From NCBI GenBank assembly GCA_949292775.1, contig CASFBL010000010.1, positions 26,129 through 90,128 on the forward strand: a stretch of DNA of 64,000 nt, given 5' to 3'. The notes beneath the pieces were generated by a model that was not told where the DNA came from, searched no databases, and worked only from the letters and a program-made list of their open reading frames with translations. Source of the stretch: an uncultured Eubacteriales bacterium (GTDB lineage Bacteria; Bacillota; Clostridia; Oscillospirales; Acutalibacteraceae). Positions within the stretch are counted from its first letter, which is position 1; every line of letters begins with the position of its first letter. A program made the translations under genes and the position numbers. Positions 1-8,533 of this stretch are shown piece by piece.

Positions 1-220
1 AAACAACATCGCGTGCGATTTTTTCAATGTCTACTTTTGCTGTCGTTGTAATTTCACCCATAACCATAATGCGGTCGGTTATGCAGGTTGTCTCACATGC
101 AACACGCCCGTCCGGGTCCTGTGCTAAAATTGCGTCGAGAACGGCATCGGAAATATTGTCACAGATTTTGTCGGGGTGCCCCTCTGTAACGGATTCAGAT
201 GTGAAAAGATGTTTTGCCAT
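1..220 (-). CDS. metK: S-adenosylmethionine synthetase, N-terminal part (cut by window edge)
   Basis: Methionine adenosyltransferase makes S-adenosylmethionine from methionine and ATP in the cytosol. Only the first 73 residues are present. They begin [18 protein letters not shown], the family's hallmark N terminus with the conserved HPDK motif, and continue through [10 protein letters not shown] and the [10 protein letters not shown]-like segment typical of MetK. The ATG at 218-220 has a GGAG ribosome binding site just upstream. The gene lies directly behind a SAM-I riboswitch, as expected for a SAM biosynthesis gene under feedback control. The remainder lies beyond the left edge. Confidence 0.96.
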   Translation of the reverse strand, partial: MAKHLFTSESVTEGHPDKICDNISDAVLDAILAQDPDGRVACETTCITDRIMVMGEITTTAKVDIEKIARDVV

Positions 221-247
221 AAGTATCTCCTTTTTTGCATCAGACCA

Positions 248-283
248 TAAAAAAAGCACCCGGGGACAAGCCAAGGTGCTTTT
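248..283 (-). terminator. Intrinsic terminator of the SAM riboswitch
   Basis: On the minus strand an AGCACC/GGTGCT stem (255-260 with 275-280) is followed by a run of seven T. It sits between the SAM-I aptamer and metK, so it is the expression platform: SAM binding should favour this terminator and switch metK off. Confidence 0.85.
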
Positions 284-285
284 GC

Positions 286-388
286 CACCTTATCTTTCAG
301 CATTAAAGCTGTGGGAATTGGCACCTTGCAAAACTTGCAGGTTGCCGGACTTCATAGGGCCTGTCCCTCCGTCACTCTTCATAAGGAA
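286..388 (-). promoter_or_regulatory. SAM-I (S-box) riboswitch aptamer
   Basis: The minus strand carries the conserved S-box elements in order: CTTATGAAGAGTGACGGAGG, a GGGACAGGCCCTATGAAGTCC segment, CGGCAACCTGC, GGTGCCAATTCC, a CAGC stem and the closing GAAAGATAAG. CTTAT at the 5' end pairs with ATAAG at the 3' end to form P1. It precedes metK and a terminator, which fits transcription attenuation by S-adenosylmethionine. Confidence 0.95.
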
Positions 389-416
389 TGAAATCATTAT
401 GCATTTTTCGTGCTAT

Positions 417-445
417 ATTGTATACCGTTTCTCAACAAAAGTCAA
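417..445 (-). promoter_or_regulatory. Sigma-A-type promoter for the SAM riboswitch/metK
   Basis: Minus-strand TTGACT (440-445) and TACAAT (417-422) are separated by 17 nt. The start would fall just ahead of the S-box aptamer. Confidence 0.7.
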
Positions 446-471
446 CAAGAATACACAAAGTTTCCGGTGTA

Positions 472-1101
472 TTAGTTTCTGCCTTTCAAAATCGGGGAAA
501 GGCGCTTGTAAAGAACGAAAGTAATCAGTGAGCACAGAAGCCCTTTAACAAAGGTAAAGGGAACATTGAAAATTAAAAGTGCCTGCCAAAGTTTTGTAAC
601 GCTCGGTAAAATGGTGTTATATGCCTGAATAATCATTTCCATCGGCATGAAGTTGGTGTAAACCGGATAAACCAAATACATGTTGGAGAAAAAGCTGACA
701 GCAGCCATGCAGAATGCGCCGACCAGTGCGCCGATAAAAGCGCCGACGCGCGTCTTTTTATGTTTGTAGATAAGGCCTGCCGGAATAACCAGCATACAAC
801 CCAAAATAAAGTTAGACAGTTCGCCAACACCGCCGGTAGAGGTCGTCATTAAATTGATTAGATTTTTAATAAGACATACCAATACGCCGCTGACAGGTCC
901 CAAGGCAAAAGAAGCAATCAGCGCAGGGAAGTCGGAAACATCCATTTTAATGAAGCTCGGCATCAGCGGTGTGCTGAAGTCCAAGAACATTAAAAGAGCG
1001 GCAACAGCTGATAAAATCGCCGTAACGGTGAGTTTGCGAATGTTTTGCCGGGAAAAGGGTTTGCTTTTTTTTGTTGGTGTGGTTTTGATTGCTTTTTCCA
1101 T
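472..1101 (-). CDS. ribU: Riboflavin ECF transporter substrate-binding (S) component RibU
   Basis: This integral membrane S component should capture riboflavin for an energy-coupling factor transporter; the shared A, A' and T subunits are not in the window. The 209-residue protein has about six hydrophobic segments after a basic N terminus and the family-like run FIKMDVSDFPALIASF followed by GPVSGVLVCLIKNLINL. The FMN riboswitch directly upstream strongly supports the riboflavin assignment. I chose the ATG at 1099-1101 because AAAGG lies 10 nt upstream; an in-frame TTG three codons earlier sits too close to that site. Confidence 0.92.
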   Translation of the reverse strand: MEKAIKTTPTKKSKPFSRQNIRKLTVTAILSAVAALLMFLDFSTPLMPSFIKMDVSDFPALIASFALGPVSGVLVCLIKNLINLMTTSTGGVGELSNFILGCMLVIPAGLIYKHKKTRVGAFIGALVGAFCMAAVSFFSNMYLVYPVYTNFMPMEMIIQAYNTILPSVTKLWQALLIFNVPFTFVKGLLCSLITFVLYKRLSPILKGRN

Positions 1102-1149
1102 TTGAATCAAGCCTTTCTAAAAAAATTGCAAATGCGGCTGTCGTCAAAC

Positions 1150-1180
1150 AAAAAACCCGCAAGAAATCTATCTTGCGGGC
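1150..1180 (-). terminator. Terminator of the FMN riboswitch
   Basis: A perfect CCCGCAAGA/TCTTGCGGG stem (1156-1164 with 1171-1179) is followed on the minus strand by a T-rich run. It lies between the FMN aptamer and ribU and is the likely expression platform. Confidence 0.85.
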
Positions 1181-1196
1181 GCAGGTGTAAGGTTTA

Positions 1197-1304
1197 CATC
1201 TTCTTTCATCCGGACTATACCGTCGGTTCGGGAATTTCACCCGATCAGCGAAAGCTTGTGGACTTTAACCACCGGTGGGGACTTGCACCCCGCCTTGAAG
1301 ACAG
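1197..1304 (-). promoter_or_regulatory. FMN riboswitch (RFN element)
   Basis: The minus strand shows the RFN hallmarks: GGCGGGGTGCAAGTCCCC, ACCGGTGG, AAAGTCCAC, the CGGGTGAAATTCCCG hairpin, CCGACGGTATAGTCCGGATG and a closing GAAAGAAGAT. FMN binding should promote the adjacent terminator and reduce ribU expression. The aptamer begins only a few bases after the stop codon of the upstream MFS gene. Confidence 0.95.
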
Positions 1305-1307
1305 CTG

Positions 1308-2558
1308 TTAATTTGTACTGTTATTATATGCCGGTTTTTCTTTTGTGTCAACTGCCTTTTTTTTGAGAAGCGGCAGCAACAGCAAACTGAGAATGATAAG
1401 AACAGGGAAAAGATTGCCGAAAGCAAGGCCTGCTTTTAAAGCCCCGCCGTCGGAAATTGCAGGATTTGTGTTTTGCGCCGCCGTAGAAATCTTGCTGACA
1501 AGCCACGGTCCAACCGAGCAGCCAATATCGCCAAGAATGGCAAGCACGCCGAACATCGCAGCACCGCCGTTTGGATACATAGCGGAAAACATGCTGAAAG
1601 TACCGGGCCAAAAAAGGCTGATGGAAAAACCGGTCAAAGCGCAGCCGAAAAGGGAAAGCAGGGGGCTTGGTGAAAAAGCGGTGACGGAATAGCAGATGAT
1701 ACAAAGCGTTGCACAGAAAAATATAGCTTTTCTAAGATTGATTTTCTGCCCGAAAAGTCCAAACAGCAATCGTCCGCAGCCCATGAATACAGCGAAAAGA
1801 CATGGCCCCAGCAAATCTCCCATAAATTTGGAAACGCCTAAGCCAGCTTCCGCAAAGTAGGAAGACCACTGTGACATGGCAAGCTCTGACGCACCGGCGC
1901 ATAACATCAGCACCATGGCAATGATGAAAGGCTTGTCCGGCAGAAGCTTGCGAAGTGGGATTTTCTCTTCTTCTTTCAGTGTCGGCATAAAGGGAACTGA
2001 GGAAAAATTAATCAGATTGCACAGCGGTACCAACGCCCAAAGGAAAGGCAGAACGAACCAGTAACGATTGCCCGCAAAATGAATAAACAGGGTCGAAAGT
2101 GCAACTACAAGCATTTGCCCCCAACAGTAAAAAGAGTGCAAAAGGCTCATGTCCGCTTCTTTTTTGTTGCTTGGAATCGAGTCGATGATTGGGCTTATTG
2201 TTACCTCAATCATGCCGCTACCGATAGCAGAGAGAATAGTGGAGATTACAAGCCCCCAATAAGGTCTGTCCATGATTCGCGGCAGAATACCTAAAAGTAT
2301 AAGTCCGGCGGTTGCGAATGCATGTGAAGCTAAAATGATTCTTTTATAACCGCTACGGTCAACAATTTTTACGGACAGGATATCTACCGCAGTCTGTGAA
2401 AGAAAATTTACAAGAATCAGATTCCCGATAGCTCCTAAAGAAATTTGAAACTCCGAGCGGTAGACGATGAATAAAATGGGGGAGAGGTTGTTGATGATTG
2501 CCTGTACAAAATAGCCGATATAGCAGGCAACAGTGGTGCTTTTAAATGTGCGCTGCAA
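1308..2558 (-). CDS. Major facilitator superfamily transporter
   Basis: This 416-residue protein has about twelve hydrophobic segments, the usual MFS fold. A basic cytoplasmic loop near residues 66-74 (VKIVDRSGYKR) resembles the loop 2-3 signature. It resembles the sugar-permease branch (fucose permease-like), but the substrate cannot be read from sequence. The start is a TTG at 2556-2558, two bases after the stop of the SanA-like gene, with AAGGAG inside that gene's last codons. It is the third gene of a manA / SanA-like / MFS operon, so a hexose or hexose derivative is a plausible substrate (inference). Confidence 0.85.
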   Translation of the reverse strand: MQRTFKSTTVACYIGYFVQAIINNLSPILFIVYRSEFQISLGAIGNLILVNFLSQTAVDILSVKIVDRSGYKRIILASHAFATAGLILLGILPRIMDRPYWGLVISTILSAIGSGMIEVTISPIIDSIPSNKKEADMSLLHSFYCWGQMLVVALSTLFIHFAGNRYWFVLPFLWALVPLCNLINFSSVPFMPTLKEEEKIPLRKLLPDKPFIIAMVLMLCAGASELAMSQWSSYFAEAGLGVSKFMGDLLGPCLFAVFMGCGRLLFGLFGQKINLRKAIFFCATLCIICYSVTAFSPSPLLSLFGCALTGFSISLFWPGTFSMFSAMYPNGGAAMFGVLAILGDIGCSVGPWLVSKISTAAQNTNPAISDGGALKAGLAFGNLFPVLIILSLLLLPLLKKKAVDTKEKPAYNNSTN

Positions 2559-2560
2559 GT

Positions 2561-3328
2561 TTAAACATACTCCTTATCGTCAGAAAGTTGTGCAGAGCCG
2601 CTAATGGGAATCGGCTCGCCGAGAACCGTCGGCTCCACATGAAACGCGCAGGAAAAGTAATCTTTCACACGCGCCACAGTTTCGCGCAAGTTCGTTATTA
2701 GGCTGGTTGCAGCTTGTTGCTGTGCAGCAACGCCGTATGCTTCTATGCCAAGTTCATTGGCAATGTAAACCGCGCGGTATAAATGATATTCCTGTGAAAC
2801 AATGACCATTTTCTGAACACCGAAAATTGCCTTTGCACGATAGATGGAATCATAGGTGGAAAAGCCGGCGTGGTCCAAAAAAATAATGTCCGGGTCAACG
2901 CCTTTGTCCACGCAATACTGCTTCATTGCATTTACTTCATCATAGTTGACTCTGCCGTGGTCGCCGCTCATTAGAAGGCGGTCAGAAACACCGTTTTCAT
3001 AAAGTGCAAGCGCGGTGTCTACTCTTTCCTGCACAACGCGGTTTAAGGTACCGTTTGGCTGTACGGAACTGCCAAGCACTAAAATACAGTCAACATCCTC
3101 TAAGGGTTGAGAAGCGTCAGCAGAAATGATGCGGGGTGAAGCGGTGCGTATAACCCGTGCGTTAATTGCAACGAAAAGAACTATGACCGCAAGGCAAATT
3201 ATAGCAAGACAGAGTAAAAATTTTTTAAAGCTGAAATGCTTTTTCTTTGCTTTTTTTGCCTTGTTATCGCCAATTTCGTTTTTAGCGCGGAGTTTTTTTA
3301 ATAACCCGGGGTTACCTTTCATAGTCAT
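2561..3328 (-). CDS. SanA/YdcF-like DUF218 membrane-anchored protein
   Basis: The 255-residue protein has a lysine-rich N terminus (about residues 10-35), one transmembrane helix (about 36-56) and a DUF218 domain. That domain shows the family's DCILVLGSSV start, the SGDHGR loop and the later IVSQEYHLYRA motif. Relatives such as E. coli SanA affect envelope permeability, but the reaction is not established. The ATG overlaps the manA stop by four bases (ATGA), so translation is probably coupled; a second ATG lies two codons in. Confidence 0.85.
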   Translation of the reverse strand: MTMKGNPGLLKKLRAKNEIGDNKAKKAKKKHFSFKKFLLCLAIICLAVIVLFVAINARVIRTASPRIISADASQPLEDVDCILVLGSSVQPNGTLNRVVQERVDTALALYENGVSDRLLMSGDHGRVNYDEVNAMKQYCVDKGVDPDIIFLDHAGFSTYDSIYRAKAIFGVQKMVIVSQEYHLYRAVYIANELGIEAYGVAAQQQAATSLITNLRETVARVKDYFSCAFHVEPTVLGEPIPISGSAQLSDDKEYV

Positions 3329-4284
3329 ACCCTCGTTTCGATAACTTGCATGTCTCCTTGCAATGTGAATTGCCCAGCGTTTGCAGGCAGGAAGAAGCTG
3401 TCACCTTTTTTGGCAGGCAGGGTATCCTTGCCGCAGGTGATTTTACCACAGCCGTCCGCGACGACCAGCGAAACAAACGAATCCTCATCCGCTACAGCCG
3501 CATATTCATTTTGTACGGATATATTCCATACGGTAAATAAATCACAGGAAGTGAGAAGTTGTTTTGTATAGCTGCCGTGATTTATCGGTTCACCCTCTGG
3601 ATTTGCGCTGCGAGTCGGCGGCACACAGTTTGTAACGGCAATCGCTTTTTCCGTGTGGAGTTGGCGAGGCTTACCGTCGGCGCCGAGTCTGCCGTAATCA
3701 TATACACGGTAGGTTACATTGGAATTTTGCTGGATTTCTGCTAAAAGAATACCTTTGCCAATCGCGTGCAGCGTGCCGGATTCAATAAAGAACAAATCCC
3801 CTTTGTGTACCTTTACCTTGTTGACTACATCTAAAAAAGTGTTGTCTTCCACGCGCTGGCGGAATTCCTCTTTAGAAATTTCTTTTTTAAAGCCGAAAAT
3901 CAGTTCAGCTCCCGGTTCACAGTCAAGAATATACCAGCATTCGGTTTTTCCGTATTCGTTTTCTACGCGCTGTGCATACTCGTTATCGGGGTGAACCTGT
4001 ACAGACAAATCATTTTTCGCATCAATCAACTTAATGAGAATCGGAAAGCGGTCAAATTTCTGCCCGTTTGTTCCAAGTGTTTCTTTTCCAAGTTTATGTA
4101 TGACTTCTGAAAGTGTCGACCCGGCAAATTCACCGTTTTCTACAATGTTTTCACCGTCTTTATGGCAAGAGAGCATCCAGCCTTCGGCGACAATATCCAA
4201 ATCACTCTGAAAGCCGAAATCGGTTTTAAGCTTTTGACCGCCCCAAATGTAATCTTTTAATGCAGGTTTCAATTTTAAAATCAT
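3325..4284 (-). CDS. manA: Mannose-6-phosphate isomerase, class I
   Basis: This cytosolic zinc enzyme interconverts mannose 6-phosphate and fructose 6-phosphate. The 319-residue protein is the short Firmicutes form. It contains the metal-site motif VQVHPDNEYA, a downstream glutamate in the KTECWY segment and the GTLHAIGKG motif that supplies a further histidine ligand. A GAGG site lies 8 nt before the ATG, and a good promoter is present upstream. It heads an operon with the SanA-like protein and the MFS transporter. Confidence 0.93.
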   Translation of the reverse strand: MILKLKPALKDYIWGGQKLKTDFGFQSDLDIVAEGWMLSCHKDGENIVENGEFAGSTLSEVIHKLGKETLGTNGQKFDRFPILIKLIDAKNDLSVQVHPDNEYAQRVENEYGKTECWYILDCEPGAELIFGFKKEISKEEFRQRVEDNTFLDVVNKVKVHKGDLFFIESGTLHAIGKGILLAEIQQNSNVTYRVYDYGRLGADGKPRQLHTEKAIAVTNCVPPTRSANPEGEPINHGSYTKQLLTSCDLFTVWNISVQNEYAAVADEDSFVSLVVADGCGKITCGKDTLPAKKGDSFFLPANAGQFTLQGDMQVIETRV

Positions 4285-4318
4285 ACTAAAGACCTCGATT
4301 GAAAAAATTTACAGACTC

Positions 4319-4347
4319 ATATTAACAGAATTGGTTGTCGAATTCAA
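4319..4347 (-). promoter_or_regulatory. Promoter for the manA operon
   Basis: Minus-strand TTGAAT (4342-4347) and TAATAT (4319-4324) are 17 nt apart, about 35 nt before manA. Confidence 0.6.
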
Positions 4348-4380
4348 CTAAAAACAAGGATTTTGTTGCTTTTTTAAGGC

Positions 4381-4409
4381 TTGAATCATAATGCGAAAGA
4401 TGCTATACT
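4381..4409 (+). promoter_or_regulatory. Promoter for the sulfatase gene
   Basis: TTGAAT (4381-4386), a 17-nt spacer and TATACT (4404-4409) lie about 35 nt before the sulfatase start. It is divergent from the manA promoter. Confidence 0.65.
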
Positions 4410-4445
4410 CTTGCTGTATTTATCTAACAGGAAAGGAAGAGTGCT

Positions 4446-5768
4446 TTGCGCCCAAACATTGTTTTTTATTTCAGTGACCAACAGCGCAGTGACACAGTGA
4501 CCCCGGATATTATGCCGACGCTTTGCGAGCTGGCAGAAGAAGGAATGCAGTTTGAAAATTCCTTTACCTGTCAGCCGGTTTGCGGACCGGCGCGCGCCTG
4601 TTTGCAAACGGGTGTATATGCGACACAGTGCGGCTGTTTTAAAAACGGTATAGCCTTACCGCAGAATACGAAAACGCTTGCAGATTATTTTAATGATGCC
4701 GGGTATGAGACCGCTTATGTCGGCAAATGGCATCTTGCTTCCGACCCGGTGCCCGGTGTTGGCGTGCATTGTGAAAAGACCGCTGTTCCGAAAGACAGAC
4801 AAGGCAACTACCGTGACTGGTGGCGTGCTTCCGATGTTTTGGAATTTACCTCGCACGGCTATGATGGTTATGTTTTTGATGCGGAAGGCAATCAGATTGA
4901 TTTTAAGGGTTACCGTGCGGATTGTATTACAGATTTTGCGCTGGAGTATCTTGACCAAAAAACTTCTGACAAGCCCTTCTTCTTGTTCCTTTCCCATATT
5001 GAGCCGCACCACCAAAATGACCACGGTTGCTTTGAAGGCCCGAAAGAACTTGTGCCGGAATTTCAAGACTATCCAATTCCGGAAGATTTATCTTTTTTAC
5101 GCGGCGACTATCAGAAAATGTATCCGGATTACCTCGCCTGCATCCATAGCTTAGATGCAAATTTAAAACGACTTTTGGATAAGTTAAAGGAAAAAGGGTT
5201 ATACGAAAATACAGTTGTGGTTTATACAAGCGACCACGGGTGTCATTTTAAGACGCGGAATCTCGAATATAAGCGCTGCTGCCACGACAGTGCGATTCAT
5301 ACGCCGTTGGTGATTGCCGGCGGACCGTTTTGCGGCGGTAAGCTTCAGTCGAGACTTGTCAGTTTGATTGATTTGCCGCCAACGCTTTTGGATATTGCCG
5401 GAATACCTGTGCCGGAAAGCTACATGGGAAAATCTCTGCTAAAAGAACTTGAAAGCGGTGAAGAGCGCGACTGCGTTTTCCTGCAAATCAGCGAAAGTCA
5501 GTGCGGCAGAGCTATCCGGACAAATAAATATACATATTCTGTTCGCTCGGCTGCGTTGACAGGTTATGTAAAATCTTCTGCCAAGGTGTATTTTGAAGAC
5601 TATCTTTACGATAATGAAAAAGATCCGGCACAAAAGCAGAACCTGATTCGGGATAGAAATTATAAAGAAGTACGCGCAGAATTAAGGCGGATGCTTTTAC
5701 GAGAAATCACTGCAGCCGGGGAGAAAACGCCTAAGATTTTGCCGGCGGTTGTAGTACGAAAAAAGTAA
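4446..5768 (+). CDS. Type I sulfatase (formylglycine-dependent), cytosolic
   Basis: Arylsulfatase-type enzymes hydrolyse sulfate esters. The 440-residue protein starts with the metal-site segment PNIVFYFSDQQ (Asp11). It carries the CxPxR maturation motif as C46-G-P-A-R50, so Cys46 should be oxidised to formylglycine, and it has GKWH near residue 95 and VVYTSDHGCH for the second metal site. No signal peptide is present, so it should act inside the cell on imported substrates. The TTG start at 4446 follows AAAGGAAGAG closely. No maturase gene is in the window. The substrate is unknown. Confidence 0.88.
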   Translation: MRPNIVFYFSDQQRSDTVTPDIMPTLCELAEEGMQFENSFTCQPVCGPARACLQTGVYATQCGCFKNGIALPQNTKTLADYFNDAGYETAYVGKWHLASDPVPGVGVHCEKTAVPKDRQGNYRDWWRASDVLEFTSHGYDGYVFDAEGNQIDFKGYRADCITDFALEYLDQKTSDKPFFLFLSHIEPHHQNDHGCFEGPKELVPEFQDYPIPEDLSFLRGDYQKMYPDYLACIHSLDANLKRLLDKLKEKGLYENTVVVYTSDHGCHFKTRNLEYKRCCHDSAIHTPLVIAGGPFCGGKLQSRLVSLIDLPPTLLDIAGIPVPESYMGKSLLKELESGEERDCVFLQISESQCGRAIRTNKYTYSVRSAALTGYVKSSAKVYFEDYLYDNEKDPAQKQNLIRDRNYKEVRAELRRMLLREITAAGEKTPKILPAVVVRKK

Positions 5769-5798
5769 TTTTGACAATTTCTTTATACGAATTATACG

Positions 5799-5836
5799 AA
5801 AAGACAAGACAAAAATGGTTTGCCTTGTCTTTTTTA
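5799..5836 (+). terminator. Terminator after the sulfatase gene
   Basis: AAGACAAG pairs with CTTGTCTT and is followed by six T, about 35 nt after the stop codon. Confidence 0.7.
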
Positions 5837-5866
5837 TGGAATTTTTGCAAGAATTGAAAACAAATA

Positions 5867-5895
5867 TTGCAAAACGGAATAAAATGTACTAAAAT
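5867..5895 (+). promoter_or_regulatory. Promoter for the aminotransferase gene
   Basis: TTGCAA (5867-5872), a 17-nt spacer and TAAAAT (5890-5895), about 44 nt before the start codon. Confidence 0.6.
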
Positions 5896-5938
5896 TTATG
5901 AGCATTCAACAATAACATGAAATTCGGAGGCTTTGAAA

Positions 5939-7207
5939 ATGCAGTATTCGCAAATGTCAAAAGCAGATTTGCTAGCAAAGAAACAAGAGCTTGACAAATC
6001 CTTTGCCGAACTCAAGGAAATGAATTTGAAACTGGATATGTCCCGCGGCAAACCGGGTTCTGACCAGTTGGCTTTGTCCATGGATATGCTCACCGCAATC
6101 AAGACCCCGGACGATTGCATGGCTTCCAATGGCTTTGACTGCCGCAATTACGGTGAACTCGGCGGCCTGCCGGAGTGTAAGGCGCTTTTCTCGGAAGTGC
6201 TTGGTGTACCGGCAAGCAATATCGTTGTCGGCGGCAACTCCAGCTTAAATCTGATGTTTGACTATGTTGCACAGTGCATGACCAAAGGTGTCGGCGGGCA
6301 TACGCCTTGGATGTTGCAAGATGGTGTGAAGTTTATCTGCAATGTACCCGGTTATGACCGTCACTTTACCATTTGTGAGCATTTTGGCATTGAAATGATT
6401 AATGTTGAAATGACAGAGAACGGCCCCGATGTAGAAAAAATCCGTGAGCTTGTGAAAGACCCAAAAGTTAAAGGTATGTTCTGCGTGCCGAAATATTCCA
6501 ATCCCGACGGCATCACTTATTCTGATGATACGGTGCGTGCATTGGCGGCATTACAGCCGGCGGCTGAAGATTTTCGCGTGATTTGGGACAATGCTTATGT
6601 TGTGCATGACCTTAACGACACGCCTGATAAACTTCTGAACATTTTTGAAGTTTGCAAGGAATATGGCACGGAAGACAATTTTATAGAGTTCACTTCCACT
6701 TCTAAAATCAGCTTCCCGGGCGCAGGTGTTTCGGTGCTTGCGGCTTCTGACAACAACATGCGCGAGATTATGAAACGGCTTGCCATGCAGACAATCAGCT
6801 ATGACAAGCTCAATCAGCTTCGCCATGTAAAGTATTTTAAAAACCTGGAAGGTATTCGTGCGCACATGAAAAAGCACGCGGCAATTATCGCGCCGAAGTT
6901 CCAAATTGTTTTGGATGCTTTAGAAAGCGAACTGAAAGAGGACGGCCTTGCGCAGTGGACGCGTCCGAACGGCGGCTATTTCATCAGCCTGAACACGACC
7001 GGTTGCAGTGCAAAGCGCGTGGGTGAGCTGTGCAAGGAGCTGGGCGTCACGCTGACAAGTGTTGGTGCTACCTATCCTTATGGCAACGACCCGGCAGACC
7101 GCAATATCCGCATTGCACCGACTTATCCTTCGGTCGCTGAACTTAAAAAAGCGGCAGAAGTGCTTTGCTTGTGTGTTAAGCTTGCGACTCTTGAAAATTT
7201 GCTGTAA
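5939..7207 (+). CDS. PLP-dependent aminotransferase, class I/II (aspartate aminotransferase type 1c-like)
   Basis: This fold-type I PLP enzyme probably transfers amino groups between an amino acid and a 2-oxoacid. The 422-residue protein shows the LDMSRGKPG N-terminal substrate segment, GGNSSLNLM in the cofactor-phosphate region, PKYSNPDG, IWDNAYVVHDL for the PLP-ring aspartate/tyrosine, the FTSTSKISFPG segment with the Schiff-base lysine, and the terminal RIAPTYP arginine that grips the substrate carboxylate. This motif set matches the aspartate aminotransferase-like family Pfam PF12897. GGAGG lies 8 nt before the ATG at 5939; an in-frame TTG two codons earlier is less likely. The exact substrate is uncertain. 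Confidence 0.85.
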   Translation: MQYSQMSKADLLAKKQELDKSFAELKEMNLKLDMSRGKPGSDQLALSMDMLTAIKTPDDCMASNGFDCRNYGELGGLPECKALFSEVLGVPASNIVVGGNSSLNLMFDYVAQCMTKGVGGHTPWMLQDGVKFICNVPGYDRHFTICEHFGIEMINVEMTENGPDVEKIRELVKDPKVKGMFCVPKYSNPDGITYSDDTVRALAALQPAAEDFRVIWDNAYVVHDLNDTPDKLLNIFEVCKEYGTEDNFIEFTSTSKISFPGAGVSVLAASDNNMREIMKRLAMQTISYDKLNQLRHVKYFKNLEGIRAHMKKHAAIIAPKFQIVLDALESELKEDGLAQWTRPNGGYFISLNTTGCSAKRVGELCKELGVTLTSVGATYPYGNDPADRNIRIAPTYPSVAELKKAAEVLCLCVKLATLENLL

Positions 7208-7219
7208 GTAGTATATAAT
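7191..7219 (+). promoter_or_regulatory. Promoter for the ispD operon
   Basis: TTGAAA (7191-7196), a 17-nt spacer and TATAAT (7214-7219). The -35 lies inside the last codons of the aminotransferase gene. Confidence 0.7.
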
Positions 7220-7272
7220 ACGCATATCTGAACATTCCCCAAAAACCAAAATTTCGGAGCAGGGGTGATGAT

Positions 7273-8010
7273 ATGTGTGCATATGACCAACAATTTCATA
7301 CAAAACTTCCTTCGTCAGAAGCACCGTTTGTTACAGCGGTGATTGTGGCGGCTGGAAATTCAACACGAATGGGCGGCGTCAATAAGCAGTTTTTGCTGAT
7401 TGACGGCGTCCCTGTGCTTATTCGGACACTTTTAGCATTTTCCCGCTCTCCGCTGATTGGGGAAATTGTAGTTGCGGCACGGGAACAAGATATAGAGCAA
7501 ATTTATGATTGCCTAAAGCAATACAGGGTGGAAAAAGTATCGGCCGTTGTCCCGGGCGGAGAAACCAGGCAAAAAAGCGTGTATGCTGCTATTCGCAGCA
7601 GTTCGCCGTTTGCTGAGTACTTTGCCATTCACGATGGCGCACGGCCTTTGGTTACGCAAGAAATTATAGAAGCAACCATAGAGAAAGCCTTTGAATGCCG
7701 AGCAGCTGCTACCGGCGTTCGGGTGAAGGATACCATAAAAGTCGTAGACAGTGAGAACCGTATTACGGACACACCGGACAGAAGTACGCTTTGGGCTGTG
7801 CACACACCGCAGGTTTTTGAACGCAGATTGTATTTAAACGCTGTAGACAGTGTGGAAAACAGCAGTAGTTTTACAGATGATTGTAAACTGATTGAAGCTG
7901 CCGGTGCGCCGGTATTTATGGTGGAGGGCAGCTATGAGAATTTAAAAATCACAACGCCGGAGGATATTCCTTTTGCGGAAGCGGTGTTGAAAGGGAGGGC
8001 AAAGGAATGA
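7273..8010 (+). CDS. ispD: 2-C-methyl-D-erythritol 4-phosphate cytidylyltransferase
   Basis: IspD joins CTP to methylerythritol 4-phosphate in the MEP isoprenoid pathway. The 245-residue protein contains the nucleotide-binding signature [13 protein letters not shown] followed by NKQF, the [12 protein letters not shown] segment, the HDGARPLV motif and the VKDTIKVV lysine region. A roughly 20-residue extension precedes the usual start of the fold. The stop overlaps the ispF start by four bases (ATGA), so the two steps are translationally coupled. Confidence 0.95.
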   Translation: MCAYDQQFHTKLPSSEAPFVTAVIVAAGNSTRMGGVNKQFLLIDGVPVLIRTLLAFSRSPLIGEIVVAAREQDIEQIYDCLKQYRVEKVSAVVPGGETRQKSVYAAIRSSSPFAEYFAIHDGARPLVTQEIIEATIEKAFECRAAATGVRVKDTIKVVDSENRITDTPDRSTLWAVHTPQVFERRLYLNAVDSVENSSSFTDDCKLIEAAGAPVFMVEGSYENLKITTPEDIPFAEAVLKGRAKE

Positions 8011-8504
8011 TTCGTATTGGGAATGGATACGATGTGCATAAGCTTGTAAAGGATAGAAAATTGATTTTAGGCGGCGTGGAAATTCCGAATGATGGCGTTG
8101 GGCTGCTGGGACATTCCGACGCGGATGTTTTGCTGCATGCTATCAGTGATGCACTTTTGGGTGCGGCCGCACTCGGCGACATCGGCAAACATTTTCCGGA
8201 TACGGACCCTGCCTATGAAAATGCAGACAGCCTGATGCTTCTGTCCCGTGTTGAAGCGTTATTGAAAAAACAGGGCTATAAAGTGGGCAATATTGACGCG
8301 ACTGTTCTTGCACAAGCGCCGAAACTGGCGCCGTATATTTTAGATATGCGTAAAAACATTGCAAATGCTTGCAAACTGCCTTTAGATTGTGTCAGCGTGA
8401 AAGCTACGACCGAAGAAGGTCTTGGTTTTACCGGAAGTAAAGAGGGAATAGCCGCCCACGCGGTTTGTCTTTTGGAAAAAGAAAATCAAATACGCTTTAT
8501 ATGA
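8007..8504 (+). CDS. ispF: 2-C-methyl-D-erythritol 2,4-cyclodiphosphate synthase
   Basis: IspF cyclises the CDP-methylerythritol 2-phosphate intermediate and releases CMP. The 165-residue protein has the zinc-site motif GNGYDVHKL, the [19 protein letters not shown] block with the second histidine, [10 protein letters not shown], and the C-terminal [11 protein letters not shown] loop. Length and motifs are typical. It is fused in transcription to ispD through an ATGA overlap. Confidence 0.96.
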   Translation: MIRIGNGYDVHKLVKDRKLILGGVEIPNDGVGLLGHSDADVLLHAISDALLGAAALGDIGKHFPDTDPAYENADSLMLLSRVEALLKKQGYKVGNIDATVLAQAPKLAPYILDMRKNIANACKLPLDCVSVKATTEEGLGFTGSKEGIAAHAVCLLEKENQIRFI

Positions 8505-8533
8505 CGGTTTTCATCGAAAGGGGGAGCAGAATC

